From an uncultured Lachnospiraceae bacterium (GTDB lineage Bacteria; Bacillota; Clostridia; Lachnospirales; Lachnospiraceae): a DNA stretch of 64,000 bases. The translations under genes and the position numbers were made by a program. Position 1 is the stretch's first letter. Every line of letters starts with the position of its first letter. The notes under the pieces were generated by a model. The model did not search any database and was not told the DNA's origin. It was given only the letters and a program-made list of their open reading frames with translations. This document shows, one piece after another, positions 25,757 to 34,387 of this stretch. The stretch covers positions 1 to 64,000 of the forward strand of contig CANOEC010000006.1 of assembly GCA_947564735.1 (NCBI GenBank). The letters are read 5' to 3'.

Positions 25757-27971
25757 ACCGATACCCTTCTGTCCATTCAGGGTGCTGAATCACAGGATCC
25801 TTTTCGTTTGCATACATGCCTTCTTCGTTCTGCTTGATACCCAGCATCTGGTGCCACTTGGAATCTGTCAGCCGGTCTTCCATCTGCCATCTGAACTGAT
25901 AAAATGTGTATACGCTGCCGCTGGCAATCTTAAGTTTCCCGTCCACCTTCACCACCACATAGATTGTGGAAGGGTCGCCCGTTCCGGCTTCCAGCACCTC
26001 TCCGTTTGGATTCGTTGCAATGTCCACCACAAGTGCTGCCGGCGCCTCCTGCGTCGCCACACCTTCCCCGTTGTTCAAATCCTTTACCGTCTCCATCCAG
26101 AAGTGCTCGATGCTGCCGCCATAGCCCCTGATGAACTCATATTCCTCATCCGTCAGGACTTCATCCCGCAGCTCTTTCTTGGAAATTTCAAACAAAATGT
26201 CCGCCATTTCAGACAGACGGGCGAGATTTTCTTTCTCCTCCTCGCCAAGCATCCCATTATTGTCAAGCCCCTGCGCCGTCAAATCCGCAAGCTTCTTAAA
26301 TCTCAGATACACGAGCGGTTCTGGTTCCACATATCCCCTGTCATCCGCTCTGTCGTCATAAGCATCGCCCATCTCTGCGAGCACCTGCTTGGTATACAGA
26401 ATCGTGTCATGCTTTAACTCCGCATAGCTTCCTGCAAAACACTCCAATTCCTTCTTACGCCACTCCTCGCTCTGCATAAACATCGGATACCCTTCCCCCT
26501 TTACCTCCAGAAGCGGGCGGAGTGTGTTTAACCAGCCAGCATACAGGCTCCCCGACCACATTCCGCTATTCTCCTTAGCAAAAGCATCCCTAAGCAGATT
26601 CATATTCTCCGTGTACCCCGGATACTCTGCCGCCCCACTCTGCTCTAAAATAGCAAGCGCCGTATCGCTGCCGAGCGCCGCCGGTACGTCCAGCACGTCC
26701 GGAAGCATCCTCTTCTCCTGCTTTGCCGTCTCCCCTACATTGCTGTAAATCAGCCTCTGCATAATGGCGGCATCTACCGTAAAACGCTGTCCCATAAAAC
26801 GAAAACCCGGTATCACATTGTCCTCGCCGTCCCCGATGACCATAGAATTGACAAGCGGTGCCCGCAGGCTCTCTGTCGCGGCATGAAAACGCTCAAAATC
26901 TTCCTTATTTTCTTTGATACCCGCTATCGTGACGTTTTCCCCGTACACTTCTTTTATCAGCGGAATATACTCATACACCCCCACATCGTCACTGGCGCCC
27001 GAAAAGAAGGAGGTGACCTCGTAGACAGACCCCCACAAATGATAGGCTTCCTCGTCCTCTGAGACTGCCTGCGCCATCAGAAGCGCACTCCTGTCCATCT
27101 CCTCGCTCTCCTGTTTGAAATGAATCCTGCCGTACCACATCATGGCACGGAAATATCGTTCCAGCTCCTCATCGCCTTCATAATAGCCGCGCGGTTTATA
27201 TTGCGTATAATCTTCCATACTTCCCCGCCCGCCGTCGTAAATCATTGACGCACTGATTTCCTCAGCTGCGCAAATATGTTCCAGCTCATACTCCACAACT
27301 TCCTTCACATCAGCGTTTATCTGGGTCTTGTCGTCTAACAGCTTCGCCCCTACCGTAAAGAATGCAACGTTGCGTTTCGCGGCTTCCTCCCATTCACTGC
27401 CTTTTAAAACATCATACTGCGCCAGACTGTCGGCAAGCATTTTTTCACTCAGCAGCTTCAGACAGCCCGCCAGATATTCCTTCTCCACTTTTTTCAAAAG
27501 ATGCGCAAAATACAGATGATACGTATGCATCAAGGAATCCACCGTTACAAAGCTTGCCACCGGCACATATCTGTTCATCTCATAAATTTCAAAAAATTCC
27601 CTGCCGGCGTCTCCGCATACGACAAACCCGTTCTGCGCAATCTTCTCCTTCTGTCCATCCGCCAGATAAAACTGCCACAGATTGTCAACATTGCTCAGGT
27701 CCGGCGCTATCGTGTACGGCGCCGCACACGGCGTCACACCGATATCCTCATTTACCGTCTCCTTTGCCGAAAACGGTCCCGTATAAGTGGGAAAAAATAA
27801 TTCTCCTTCGCTCTCCACTGGCATATCCATTACATCTGTTATGCCCGTATCCTCCCCTGTCTGCATGTCTGCAGGCTGGCTCTCCTGTCCCGTCCTGCCA
27901 CAGCCGCCAATCGTTCCTGTCAGCATGACAGCCACCATCATTAACGCAACTCCTCTTCTTTTCATCATCAA
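25737..27971 (-). CDS. DUF3160 lipoprotein
   Basis: A 744-residue secreted lipoprotein. The signal peptide ends in a lipobox (LTGTIGGC, Cys at about 24), followed by a Gln/Thr/Glu-rich spacer. The mature part matches DUF3160: YVPVASFVTVDSLMHTYHLY near 135-155, GFRFMGQRFTVDAAIMQRLI near 400, MFMQSEEWRKKELECFAGSY and LKHDTILYTKQ, and a C-terminal segment with VVVKVDGKLKIASGSVYTFY. The function of this family is unknown. Overlap with the downstream CapA-like gene suggests they act together at the cell surface. No promoter is obvious in the leader 27972-28250. Confidence 0.88.
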   Translation of the reverse strand: MMMKRRGVALMMVAVMLTGTIGGCGRTGQESQPADMQTGEDTGITDVMDMPVESEGELFFPTYTGPFSAKETVNEDIGVTPCAAPYTIAPDLSNVDNLWQFYLADGQKEKIAQNGFVVCGDAGREFFEIYEMNRYVPVASFVTVDSLMHTYHLYFAHLLKKVEKEYLAGCLKLLSEKMLADSLAQYDVLKGSEWEEAAKRNVAFFTVGAKLLDDKTQINADVKEVVEYELEHICAAEEISASMIYDGGRGSMEDYTQYKPRGYYEGDEELERYFRAMMWYGRIHFKQESEEMDRSALLMAQAVSEDEEAYHLWGSVYEVTSFFSGASDDVGVYEYIPLIKEVYGENVTIAGIKENKEDFERFHAATESLRAPLVNSMVIGDGEDNVIPGFRFMGQRFTVDAAIMQRLIYSNVGETAKQEKRMLPDVLDVPAALGSDTALAILEQSGAAEYPGYTENMNLLRDAFAKENSGMWSGSLYAGWLNTLRPLLEVKGEGYPMFMQSEEWRKKELECFAGSYAELKHDTILYTKQVLAEMGDAYDDRADDRGYVEPEPLVYLRFKKLADLTAQGLDNNGMLGEEEKENLARLSEMADILFEISKKELRDEVLTDEEYEFIRGYGGSIEHFWMETVKDLNNGEGVATQEAPAALVVDIATNPNGEVLEAGTGDPSTIYVVVKVDGKLKIASGSVYTFYQFRWQMEDRLTDSKWHQMLGIKQNEEGMYANEKDPVIQHPEWTEGYRYVYEWE

Positions 27972-28250
27972 TTCCCCTTATCCTTTTCCCCTGCGGCATC
28001 CCTGTCCATACGCCAATGGCACATAAACCGCTGTTGCCGTATCTTGATGCTATCATAGCACATTTCCTGTCAAAGCAAAAGCTGCCCTGCACGATTACGT
28101 TACTCTACGCAGAAAAATACCCCGCAAAAAGTTCATGTACGGCAAAGAAGCAAGAAACCGAAAACAAGAGATAGACCGCCAGTTATACACATTCCCGCAA
28201 TGCCTACTACTACCAAATCCATCTCATTTCTCCTATAAAACACACTTGAG

Positions 28251-28304
28251 TTGACTTTTTCAATACATTAGTTCATAATATGAGTTGTCAAAGTCAACTC
28301 ATAT
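28251..28304 (+). promoter_or_regulatory. Promoter and MarR-type operator
   Basis: TTGACT (28251-28256) and CATAAT (28274-28279) are separated by 17 bases. Overlapping and following the -10 is a perfect inverted repeat, ATATGAGTTG (28278-28287) and CAACTCATAT (28295-28304), around a seven-base centre. A half-copy (TTGAGTTGAC) covers the -35. The regulator gene starts 16 bases downstream, so autorepression by the MarR protein is the natural reading. Confidence 0.75.
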
Positions 28305-28319
28305 AGAGGAGGTAAGGCA

Positions 28320-28757
28320 TTGAATGACGATATGATAAAAAAAATACGACAATTTAACCGATACTATACGGTATGGTTAGATGTTATGAATACGGGTTAT
28401 CTAGGAACAAGTTTCTCATGGTCTGAATCGAGAGTGCTATTTGAAATATATATTAACCAAGGGATAAATGCCACTGAGTTATGTGAACATCTAAACATGG
28501 ACAAGAGCTATGTAAGTAGAATTATTGCGAAACTTGAAAAAAAAGGATTTTTAACAAGAAAACTTGTTTTGGGAAGCAAAGGAATAAAAAAATTGTATTT
28601 AACAAATACAGGATATGAAGAAGCAAAACAAATAGACTGGAATGGTGATAAACAAATTTCTGAAAAATTAAAAAATATTGATAAAAAAGATTGTGTTAAA
28701 TTATGTGAAGCAATGTTATTGATTGAAAATATTTTGAAAGAAAATGACAAAAAGTAA
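28320..28757 (+). CDS. MarR-family transcriptional regulator
   Basis: A 145-residue winged-helix protein. Helix-turn-helix text is INQGINATELCEHLNMDKSY followed by VSRIIAKLEKKGFLTRK, the MarR recognition helix and wing. A TTG start at 28320 is preferred because AGGAGG (28307-28312) is seven bases upstream; the ATG at 28332 is the alternative. It is followed after 20 bases by a GNAT acetyltransferase gene, a common MarR-GNAT pairing. The pair is far more AT-rich than its neighbours and points against the surrounding minus-strand genes, suggesting transfer. Confidence 0.9.
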   Translation: MNDDMIKKIRQFNRYYTVWLDVMNTGYLGTSFSWSESRVLFEIYINQGINATELCEHLNMDKSYVSRIIAKLEKKGFLTRKLVLGSKGIKKLYLTNTGYEEAKQIDWNGDKQISEKLKNIDKKDCVKLCEAMLLIENILKENDKK

Positions 28758-28777
28758 ATTTCAACTTAGGAGGAACT

Positions 28778-29263
28778 ATGATGAATATTGAAATTGATTT
28801 AGCCTATAAACATACACAAGAAATAAACAACCTATTTTCAGAATATACAAATATGCTAATAACTAATGATAGCTCATTTCAAAATTATCTTGATATTCAG
28901 CATTATGATGAAGAAAGAAATCATTTAGAAGAAAAATATGGTATGCCTTATGGAAGATTGTATTTAGCTTATTGTAATGGGGAAAGCGCAGGCTGTATAG
29001 GGCTAAAAAAAATAAATGAACTGAATTGTGAAATGAAACGTCTTTATGTAAGACCACAATTTAGAGAAAAAAATATTGGTAGACTATTGGTACAGAAAAT
29101 AATAATTGACGCAAAACAAATTGGTTATTCTTATATGTTATTAGATACTCTCCCCTTTTTAGAACAGGCAATTCATTTGTATGAAAAATTTGGATTTTAC
29201 ACAATAGATTGCTATAACAATAGTCCAATGAGTTCATCTATATATATGAGACTAGATTTATGA
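28778..29263 (+). CDS. GNAT-family N-acetyltransferase
   Basis: A 161-residue acetyltransferase. The acetyl-CoA binding loop is in MKRLYVRPQFREKNIGRLLV (motif A, Q/RxxGxG/A-like), and the later strand-helix LLDTLPFLEQAIHLYEKFGF matches motif B. It should transfer an acetyl group to an amine of a small molecule or protein; the acceptor is unknown. AGGAGG lies just before ATG 28778. Co-transcription with the MarR gene suggests an inducible detoxification pair. Confidence 0.88.
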   Translation: MMNIEIDLAYKHTQEINNLFSEYTNMLITNDSSFQNYLDIQHYDEERNHLEEKYGMPYGRLYLAYCNGESAGCIGLKKINELNCEMKRLYVRPQFREKNIGRLLVQKIIIDAKQIGYSYMLLDTLPFLEQAIHLYEKFGFYTIDCYNNSPMSSSIYMRLDL

Positions 29264-29381
29264 TTATTTATTCCACTTTGCAGATAATCAAGTAGCAACA
29301 ACTTAAAATAGTGTTGTTTGGATTATAGAAATGCAACTATAAACCATGTACCACCCCATGCGGAAGGAAGGGGGATTTTCT

Positions 29382-29587
29382 ATGCCTTGCACAGAAGCAT
29401 ACAAGGAACACATCATGTATACTTTTAACGGTTTCTGCAAAGTTGTCATACGCTCTGCTGCTATCAACGCATGGCGGTAACGGAGCAGACGGCGGCAAAG
29501 GGAACTGAAAGAATGCGCCGCCGTTCTGCAGGGCGAGCTTTCAAGGACGCATTCTCTGACCGGCAAGGTAGAACTGCCCGACACATA
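29382..29587 (+). pseudogene. Remnant of a mobile-element gene, one in-frame stop
   Basis: The frame from ATG 29382 (after GGAAGGGGG) reads MYTFNGFCKVVIRSAAINAW from residue 12, then hits a TAA, then continues in the same frame RSRRRQRELKECAAVLQGEL and TGKVELPDT to a proper stop. The first part resembles the start of sigma-like regulators carried by conjugative elements; this link is from memory and uncertain. An intrinsic terminator follows the final stop directly, so this was once a real transcription unit. Confidence 0.5.
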
Positions 29588-29589
29588 AA

Positions 29590-29636
29590 ACCCGCCCTGT
29601 CCGGCAGTCAGCCGGATAGGGCGGCAAAATTTTTTA
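29590..29636 (+). terminator. Strong intrinsic terminator
   Basis: CCGCCCTGTCCGGC and GCCGGATAGGGCGG pair through 14 bp (one G-T pair) around AGTCA, followed by CAAAATTTTTT. It ends the plus-strand islet of MarR, GNAT and gene remnant. Confidence 0.85.
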
Positions 29637-29697
29637 CACTTCTATTACTTCTTTATCTCACATGAACTAAACAGCAGGGTATCACTCTTCCAAAGTA

Positions 29698-30228
29698 TTA
29701 ATATATTATCCTTACATCTTCCGCATTCTGGGGATTCACATATATGTCTACCTGCTCCACCTCCACAGTGTCAAAGGAAACAAGCCTGCCTTCCTTCATG
29801 CTCTGCAAAGCCTTATCCTTTGCCTCCATCATTAGCGCCAGTTCATCTGTTTCATTCCAGTACCAGCCAAAATCAATGGTTGCACTGTCCATATCCAAAG
29901 AAGCAAAGGGTTCCACGCGGCTGGCGTTATAGGTAACGCAAAACCGCACAGTATCCGGCGGGACACTGCTGTCTGTCCGAATATCCATATCATTCGTTCC
30001 TCCATAATACCCCCGATGCCACGACCTTGTCCCCCAAATATTCCACACCTCGTCTTCCGGCTCAAAGGCTACGTCCAGATTCTCCGTCTTCATATCCGTT
30101 TCCCCAAGAATCTCTGTGCCGCCATAGGTCAGTCCGCCAAACTCCGTAAAAGCCACTCCCACACCAATTCCAAATAGCAATACCCCTATGCAAAACACAA
30201 CGATTGTTATTTTATGTTGTCTACTCAT
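29698..30228 (-). CDS. Membrane-anchored protein of unknown function in a PadR/DUF1700 operon
   Basis: A 176-residue protein with an N-terminal membrane segment (about residues 8-28, VVFCIGVLLFGIGVGVAF) and an extracytoplasmic part rich in Trp, Asp and Tyr (DEVWNIWGTRSWHRGYYGG). I do not recognise the family; the layout is reminiscent of DUF4097-type partners of DUF1700 proteins, but without a clear match. It overlaps the DUF1700 gene by eight bases and is the third gene of the operon, so a shared envelope role is the best inference. Confidence 0.7.
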   Translation of the reverse strand: MSRQHKITIVVFCIGVLLFGIGVGVAFTEFGGLTYGGTEILGETDMKTENLDVAFEPEDEVWNIWGTRSWHRGYYGGTNDMDIRTDSSVPPDTVRFCVTYNASRVEPFASLDMDSATIDFGWYWNETDELALMMEAKDKALQSMKEGRLVSFDTVEVEQVDIYVNPQNAEDVRIIY

Positions 30229-31210
30229 ATGCCGCCTCCTTACCGTATCCTTCCGTCATTTCACTTTTCCAGTTCTTAATGTCTTCCTCTTTGATTTCGT
30301 TCTCCCAGCTTCTGGCGTCTTCCTTTTTCTCCGCATCTTTCCCACTCTGAGTACCGCTGTCGTTCCCATCGGTTTTTTCCTTTCTAATCAGCATCGTAAA
30401 TGCACCGTATGCCAGAGCGCCCAGACAGAGGAGTCCGCCAAGGCAGATTAAGAACAATCCAATAAAAGGATATCCCTGTGCCAAGAACACCAGCACCGCT
30501 CCCGCTCCCATTAAAATAAACATTGCCATACCCCCGCAGAGTAAAGCAAACAGCAACCATGCCGCATTCCACATGAATTTTAACCAGAAGATGCAAAATC
30601 TGATGCACCATCTCCATAACGCCGCAATTCCTCGTCCGACTGCCCTGCAAAACCTTCCTAATCTTCCGCCCATCTCTTTTGTCCTTTCCGTCAATCGCCC
30701 GTTCGCCTGCGCATCTTCGCCGGGTTTGGTCTTCCTTCCCTTAAAAGGCTTCATCAGCCACACACCAAAAGCGCGACATTTTCCACCCATCCACCGAAAT
30801 GCGTTTCTGATACCGCAAACCACTTTCATTACGATATTTTTAATTCGCCTGCCAAACTGCCAGCCGCGATTTCCCTCTTCCTGCACATTACCGTCTTTAT
30901 ACTGCGCACTCCCATGACTCTGACCGGACTGCGTCTGCATGGAGCCGCGCGACCCGCCCGTCATCAGTTTTGGCAGTTTAAATGAAAAGCTTTGTCTGCG
31001 AAATTCCGGATTCACATGGTACGCCTCCAGAATCTCCGCCGCCAGCTGTTCTATCGAACCAAAATCGCCAATCGCCTCCTCCTCGCTTAACCCTTTCTGC
31101 ATCTTCATATCAATATGCTGTGCATATTCTTCCAGAATATCATCCTGCTCCTGCCTTTCCAAGATGCTCAGATATCCTCTTAACTCTGTCAGAAATTTAT
31201 CCTTATTCAT
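30221..31210 (-). CDS. DUF1700 / HAAS-domain membrane protein
   Basis: A 329-residue protein. The N-terminal ~65 residues are the HAAS helical domain (FLTELRGYLSILERQEQDDI, EEEAIGDFGSIEQLAAEILE) that characterises DUF1700. A long basic middle region (GRRIKNIVMKVVCGIRNAFR) precedes at least two strongly hydrophobic membrane segments around residues 215-280 and an acidic lysine-rich tail. DUF1700 genes are nearly always next to PadR regulators, as here, and are thought to act with them in envelope stress or signalling. It overlaps both neighbours by eight bases. Confidence 0.85.
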   Translation of the reverse strand: MNKDKFLTELRGYLSILERQEQDDILEEYAQHIDMKMQKGLSEEEAIGDFGSIEQLAAEILEAYHVNPEFRRQSFSFKLPKLMTGGSRGSMQTQSGQSHGSAQYKDGNVQEEGNRGWQFGRRIKNIVMKVVCGIRNAFRWMGGKCRAFGVWLMKPFKGRKTKPGEDAQANGRLTERTKEMGGRLGRFCRAVGRGIAALWRWCIRFCIFWLKFMWNAAWLLFALLCGGMAMFILMGAGAVLVFLAQGYPFIGLFLICLGGLLCLGALAYGAFTMLIRKEKTDGNDSGTQSGKDAEKKEDARSWENEIKEEDIKNWKSEMTEGYGKEAAYE

Positions 31211-31526
31211 GTCCGCCCCTCCCCATCAAAAATCTGTTGACTCTTGCTTGAAATTCTTCCCACTCCGCCGCCAGCTTATCACGATACAGTATTCCGGCAG
31301 CCGTCAGATGATAATACTTCCTCGGCGGGCCTTCGGAAGATTCCCGCAGATAAGTCTCAAAATAATGCTCGTTGGTAAGCCGTTTTAACAACGGATAAAT
31401 TGTCCCCTCATTCACGTCAATGACCTGCGAAACCTCTTCCACAAGTTCGTACCCGTACATATCTCTCTGGTGCACGGATTCTAGAACGATGAGTTCCAAC
31501 ACTCCTTTTTTAAATTGCGGATTCAT
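31203..31526 (-). CDS. PadR-family transcriptional regulator
   Basis: A 107-residue winged-helix regulator of the short PadR class. The text FKKGVLELIVLESVHQRDMY, GYELVEEVSQVIDVNEGTIY, PLLKRLTNEHYFETYLRESS and GPPRKYYHLTAAG is diagnostic. It is the first gene of the three-gene operon and probably represses its own promoter (31615-31643). The inducing signal is unknown. Confidence 0.93.
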   Translation of the reverse strand: MNPQFKKGVLELIVLESVHQRDMYGYELVEEVSQVIDVNEGTIYPLLKRLTNEHYFETYLRESSEGPPRKYYHLTAAGILYRDKLAAEWEEFQARVNRFLMGRGGHE

Positions 31527-31614
31527 ATATGCTCCATTCCGGAACGTTCCTGCACGCAGCTCACGTTCCCTATCCAGTTACCGGCTATGTTTTTCAAACT
31601 TTGTTGTTGGTATT

Positions 31615-31643
31615 AGATTAAACCCACTACTATGTAATGTCAA
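31615..31643 (-). promoter_or_regulatory. Promoter of the PadR operon
   Basis: On the minus strand TTGACA (31638-31643) and TAATCT (31615-31620) are spaced by 17 bases. The -35 is embedded in AGTACTTGACATTACATAGT, which has the imperfect dyad AGTACT/AGTAGT, a plausible PadR operator. The PadR start is about 90 bases downstream. Confidence 0.55.
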
Positions 31644-31702
31644 GTACTAATTTATGAAAGATACTATTAAGATTGTCTTATGGCGGAATTTCCTATCATA
31701 GG

Positions 31703-31766
31703 AAAAAGCCGTCCGCCGCGCCGGTAAACACACTGCTTATCCGCACGGCAGACGATTTTTATTTTG
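31703..31766 (-). terminator. Intrinsic terminator, bidirectional
   Basis: GTCCGCCGCGCC (31711-31722) pairs with GCACGGCAGACG (31743-31754) with two G-T pairs, flanked by AAAAA on the left and ATTTTTATTTT on the right. It ends the ABC-2 operon whose last stop is at 31797. Confidence 0.75.
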
Positions 31767-31796
31767 TAACATTATAACCCTTAATCACCCATTGCG

Positions 31797-32591
31797 CTAC
31801 ATCCTCGCCTCCATCAGACTGCTTGAAGAATATCTCTTAAGTCCCCGATAGAATACAATCACAGCTGCTATCATGAGAAAAACCGCATATCCGGTTACTT
31901 CAAGAAACATACCTGCGTCAAATTCCGTCATAATATGCACCGGATGATAGACCGCCATTCCCACCGGAATGACAAAATATACTAAAAATCTGGATACTCC
32001 ACGAAAGATACCGTCCGGATAAGTCATAAAACTAATCATCCCCGACACCATCTGATTTCCAAACATTTCCATCCTTACAAACCAGAATGACAGACTCCCC
32101 AGAATCAGTGCAAACGCCGTAATGATAACCGTCCCCGTTCCCGTAAACAGCAGAAACAAAAAGAATCTTCCCACATTAAAACCACAGGCAAACAGAAGCA
32201 CAAGCCCATACAGGAAATCTCCGATTGCCGAAATATTCGTAGCGGAAGTCATCACACTAAGCAGCACATTTTTCGGCTGTACCAGATAAGAATCCAGTTT
32301 ACCGCTGACAATCAGCTCCGATAAAGAAAATGCCCTCGCAAACAAAACCCGTGACAAACCGAAAGATGCCGCAGTCAGTCCCCACAGCAGCATTACTTCC
32401 TTCATGGTGTATCCACCGATATCATCCCGCAGCCGGAACAGAATAAACCACTGCACCAGTATCGTGGCATTATTGAGCATCATGAAAATGATATTTGTCA
32501 CAAATGTGACCGGATTAATCATCTCACGCATGATATTATATTTGACAGAAAGCATACACACCCGCAATTGTCGTCTAACCGCCGTTAACAT
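31797..32591 (-). CDS. ABC-2 type permease (COG3694-like), second exporter
   Basis: A 264-residue membrane protein with about six membrane segments and the family text EMINPVTFVTNIIFMMLNNA and FSLSELIVSGKLDSYLVQPK. The same LSELI-DSYLV region corresponds to the segment before YDGDFVKYCFRPINVW in the region-1 paralogue at 9111-9950. It overlaps the preceding permease by 17 bases. It is the last gene of the operon and is followed by a terminator. Substrate unknown. Confidence 0.87.
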   Translation of the reverse strand: MLTAVRRQLRVCMLSVKYNIMREMINPVTFVTNIIFMMLNNATILVQWFILFRLRDDIGGYTMKEVMLLWGLTAASFGLSRVLFARAFSLSELIVSGKLDSYLVQPKNVLLSVMTSATNISAIGDFLYGLVLLFACGFNVGRFFLFLLFTGTGTVIITAFALILGSLSFWFVRMEMFGNQMVSGMISFMTYPDGIFRGVSRFLVYFVIPVGMAVYHPVHIMTEFDAGMFLEVTGYAVFLMIAAVIVFYRGLKRYSSSSLMEARM

Positions 32592-33441
32592 ACAGCTTCT
32601 TAACCCCCTTTCTGTAAACCAGAAACATCAGCGCACACCCCGCCGCCAGATATAAAACCTGTACTGACAAAATCTCGATACATTTCTCCGCCCGAAAATC
32701 TACAATCAGCTTCGCCGGTCCATAGCACACCGTATAAATCGGCGTCAGCTTAAACAAAGGCTGCAATGAAACCGGAAAGATTTCAATCGGAAAAACAGTG
32801 CCCACCACCAGAATCAGCTTGTCATACAGCCATTGGAAAGGCGTGGCGTCCTCAATCCAGAAAGAAAACAGACTGATACATATTTTAAATACTGCATTGA
32901 TGGTAACGCCGAGAACCACGCAGAGTATCATTACCGGCAGCGTTACCAGTCGAAAACCCGGAACTGCGCCAACCATCGCCGCCCCAATGACTGCCGCAAG
33001 GAGTGCGTACATCGGCAGCCGGATACTCCATTCTCCGGTATATTTCGCCAGAATATACAGCGCATAATGGTATGGTTTATTCATCAGGTACGCAATGTTA
33101 CCGCCCCTGATATCCGCAGTCACCTGTCTTGCCACCGCCCCCGTATTAGAACCAAACCAAATCATCTCCGTCATCATGACATACCATATCATCTGCTCTT
33201 TTGTATAGCCTGCAATCAATTCTCCGGGCGTCCGGTAGATATACTCCCATAATTTTATAAAAATAAAGATAAAAACAAAATAGCTGAAAAACCCCATCGC
33301 TATATTTGCCGCATACTGCATATTTTCCATCAGAACCGCCCGATAGATGACCGCATATTTACGCCCGGGCACTCTGCACATTTCCCCGTAACCCTGCTGC
33401 CGTAACTGACCCGGCATACCCTTTTTCATACATCTGTTCAT
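32575..33441 (-). CDS. ABC-2 type permease (COG4587-like), second exporter
   Basis: The likely start is ATG 33441 (MNRCMKKGMPGQLRQQGYGE), which overlaps the ATPase stop in an ATGA arrangement; a longer frame exists upstream but lies inside the ATPase gene. The 288-residue protein has about six hydrophobic segments and the family-typical WEYIYRTPGELIAGYTKEQM and AYLMNKPYHYALYILAKYTG. With the neighbouring permease it should form the heterodimeric membrane part of the exporter. Confidence 0.87.
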   Translation of the reverse strand: MNRCMKKGMPGQLRQQGYGEMCRVPGRKYAVIYRAVLMENMQYAANIAMGFFSYFVFIFIFIKLWEYIYRTPGELIAGYTKEQMIWYVMMTEMIWFGSNTGAVARQVTADIRGGNIAYLMNKPYHYALYILAKYTGEWSIRLPMYALLAAVIGAAMVGAVPGFRLVTLPVMILCVVLGVTINAVFKICISLFSFWIEDATPFQWLYDKLILVVGTVFPIEIFPVSLQPLFKLTPIYTVCYGPAKLIVDFRAEKCIEILSVQVLYLAAGCALMFLVYRKGVKKLYVNGG

Positions 33442-34274
33442 TCGCCGGTCGCCCTCCTCTCTGCCCGATAGATGTCCATGATAATATCTTCCAGCGACAG
33501 GGGAGAAGAATGGACATTCTCCTTTTCCAAATAACATTTTTTCAGATGCTCCATAGAGTCATCCAGCACAATCTGTCCGGCATTTACGATAATAATACGC
33601 CGGCAAAGCTTTTCAATATCACCCACATCATGACTCGTCAGAAAAATCGTGGTATGATAGTCACGGTTCATCTGATGAATCAGCTCACGGATATTCTCCT
33701 TCACCACCGGATCTAAACCAATGGTCGGCTCGTCCAGAAAAAGTACTCTTGGTCTATGGATTAGCGAAGCCACCAGCTCACAGCGGATACGCTGTCCCAG
33801 CGAAAGATTACGCACCGGTGTATTGATGAATGCCCCCAATTCAAAACACTCTTTCAATTCCGCAATCCGCATCTCCGTCTCCTTATCCGTAAGGTCGTAA
33901 ATCGCCCCAAAAAACCGGAAATTATCATAGGGCGTCAGATGGGTCCAGAGCTGTTCTTTCTGTCCGAAAACAGTTCCGATACAGTATGCAAGCTGTTTTC
34001 TGTTTTTGGTCGGGTCAATCCCCAGCACATCCACTTTTCCGCTGTCGGGATAAAGTATTCCCGTCAGCATCTTGATTGTCGTACTCTTCCCCGCTCCATT
34101 TGGACCGATAAATGCCAGCATTTCGCCTTCTTCCACCGAAAACGAAACGTTATCCACCGCCTGAATTTCCTTTACCTGTGGGTGCAGGATTGCCCGGACG
34201 CTCCCCTTCATTCCCTTTTCCTTCACCTTCACCCGAAATGTTTTCGATAAATCCTCCGCCTTAATTGCATACAC
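33438..34274 (-). CDS. ABC transporter ATP-binding protein (COG4586-like), second exporter
   Basis: A 278-residue ATPase with Walker A FIGPNGAGKSTTIKMLTG, signature LSLGQRIRCE, Walker B VLFLDEPTIGLDP and H-loop TSHDVGDIE. Compared with the region-1 paralogue (336 aa) it lacks most of the C-terminal extension. It begins with MYAIKAEDLSKTFRVKVKEK after AGGAGG. The leader upstream (34312-34619) contains a small transcription unit with its own terminator that may attenuate this operon. Confidence 0.92.
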   Translation of the reverse strand: MYAIKAEDLSKTFRVKVKEKGMKGSVRAILHPQVKEIQAVDNVSFSVEEGEMLAFIGPNGAGKSTTIKMLTGILYPDSGKVDVLGIDPTKNRKQLAYCIGTVFGQKEQLWTHLTPYDNFRFFGAIYDLTDKETEMRIAELKECFELGAFINTPVRNLSLGQRIRCELVASLIHRPRVLFLDEPTIGLDPVVKENIRELIHQMNRDYHTTIFLTSHDVGDIEKLCRRIIIVNAGQIVLDDSMEHLKKCYLEKENVHSSPLSLEDIIMDIYRAERRATGE

Positions 34275-34311
34275 TGCCGTTCCTCCTCTCTTTGTCGCAC
34301 TTTCCTATTAT

Positions 34312-34370
34312 GATAAAAAAAGAACCGCCTGTTCCATACACTTTTGTGTACATCCCATGCGGTTCTCTTA
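34312..34370 (-). terminator. Intrinsic terminator in front of the ABC-2 operon
   Basis: On the minus strand AGAACCGC and GCGGTTCT pair around an inner TACACAAAAGTGTA stem, followed by seven T residues (34314-34320). It lies between the small gene/hairpin unit and the ABC ATPase start at 34274, so it either ends the small RNA or acts as an attenuator. Confidence 0.85.
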
Positions 34371-34387
34371 TCCTTTACCTTGATTCC

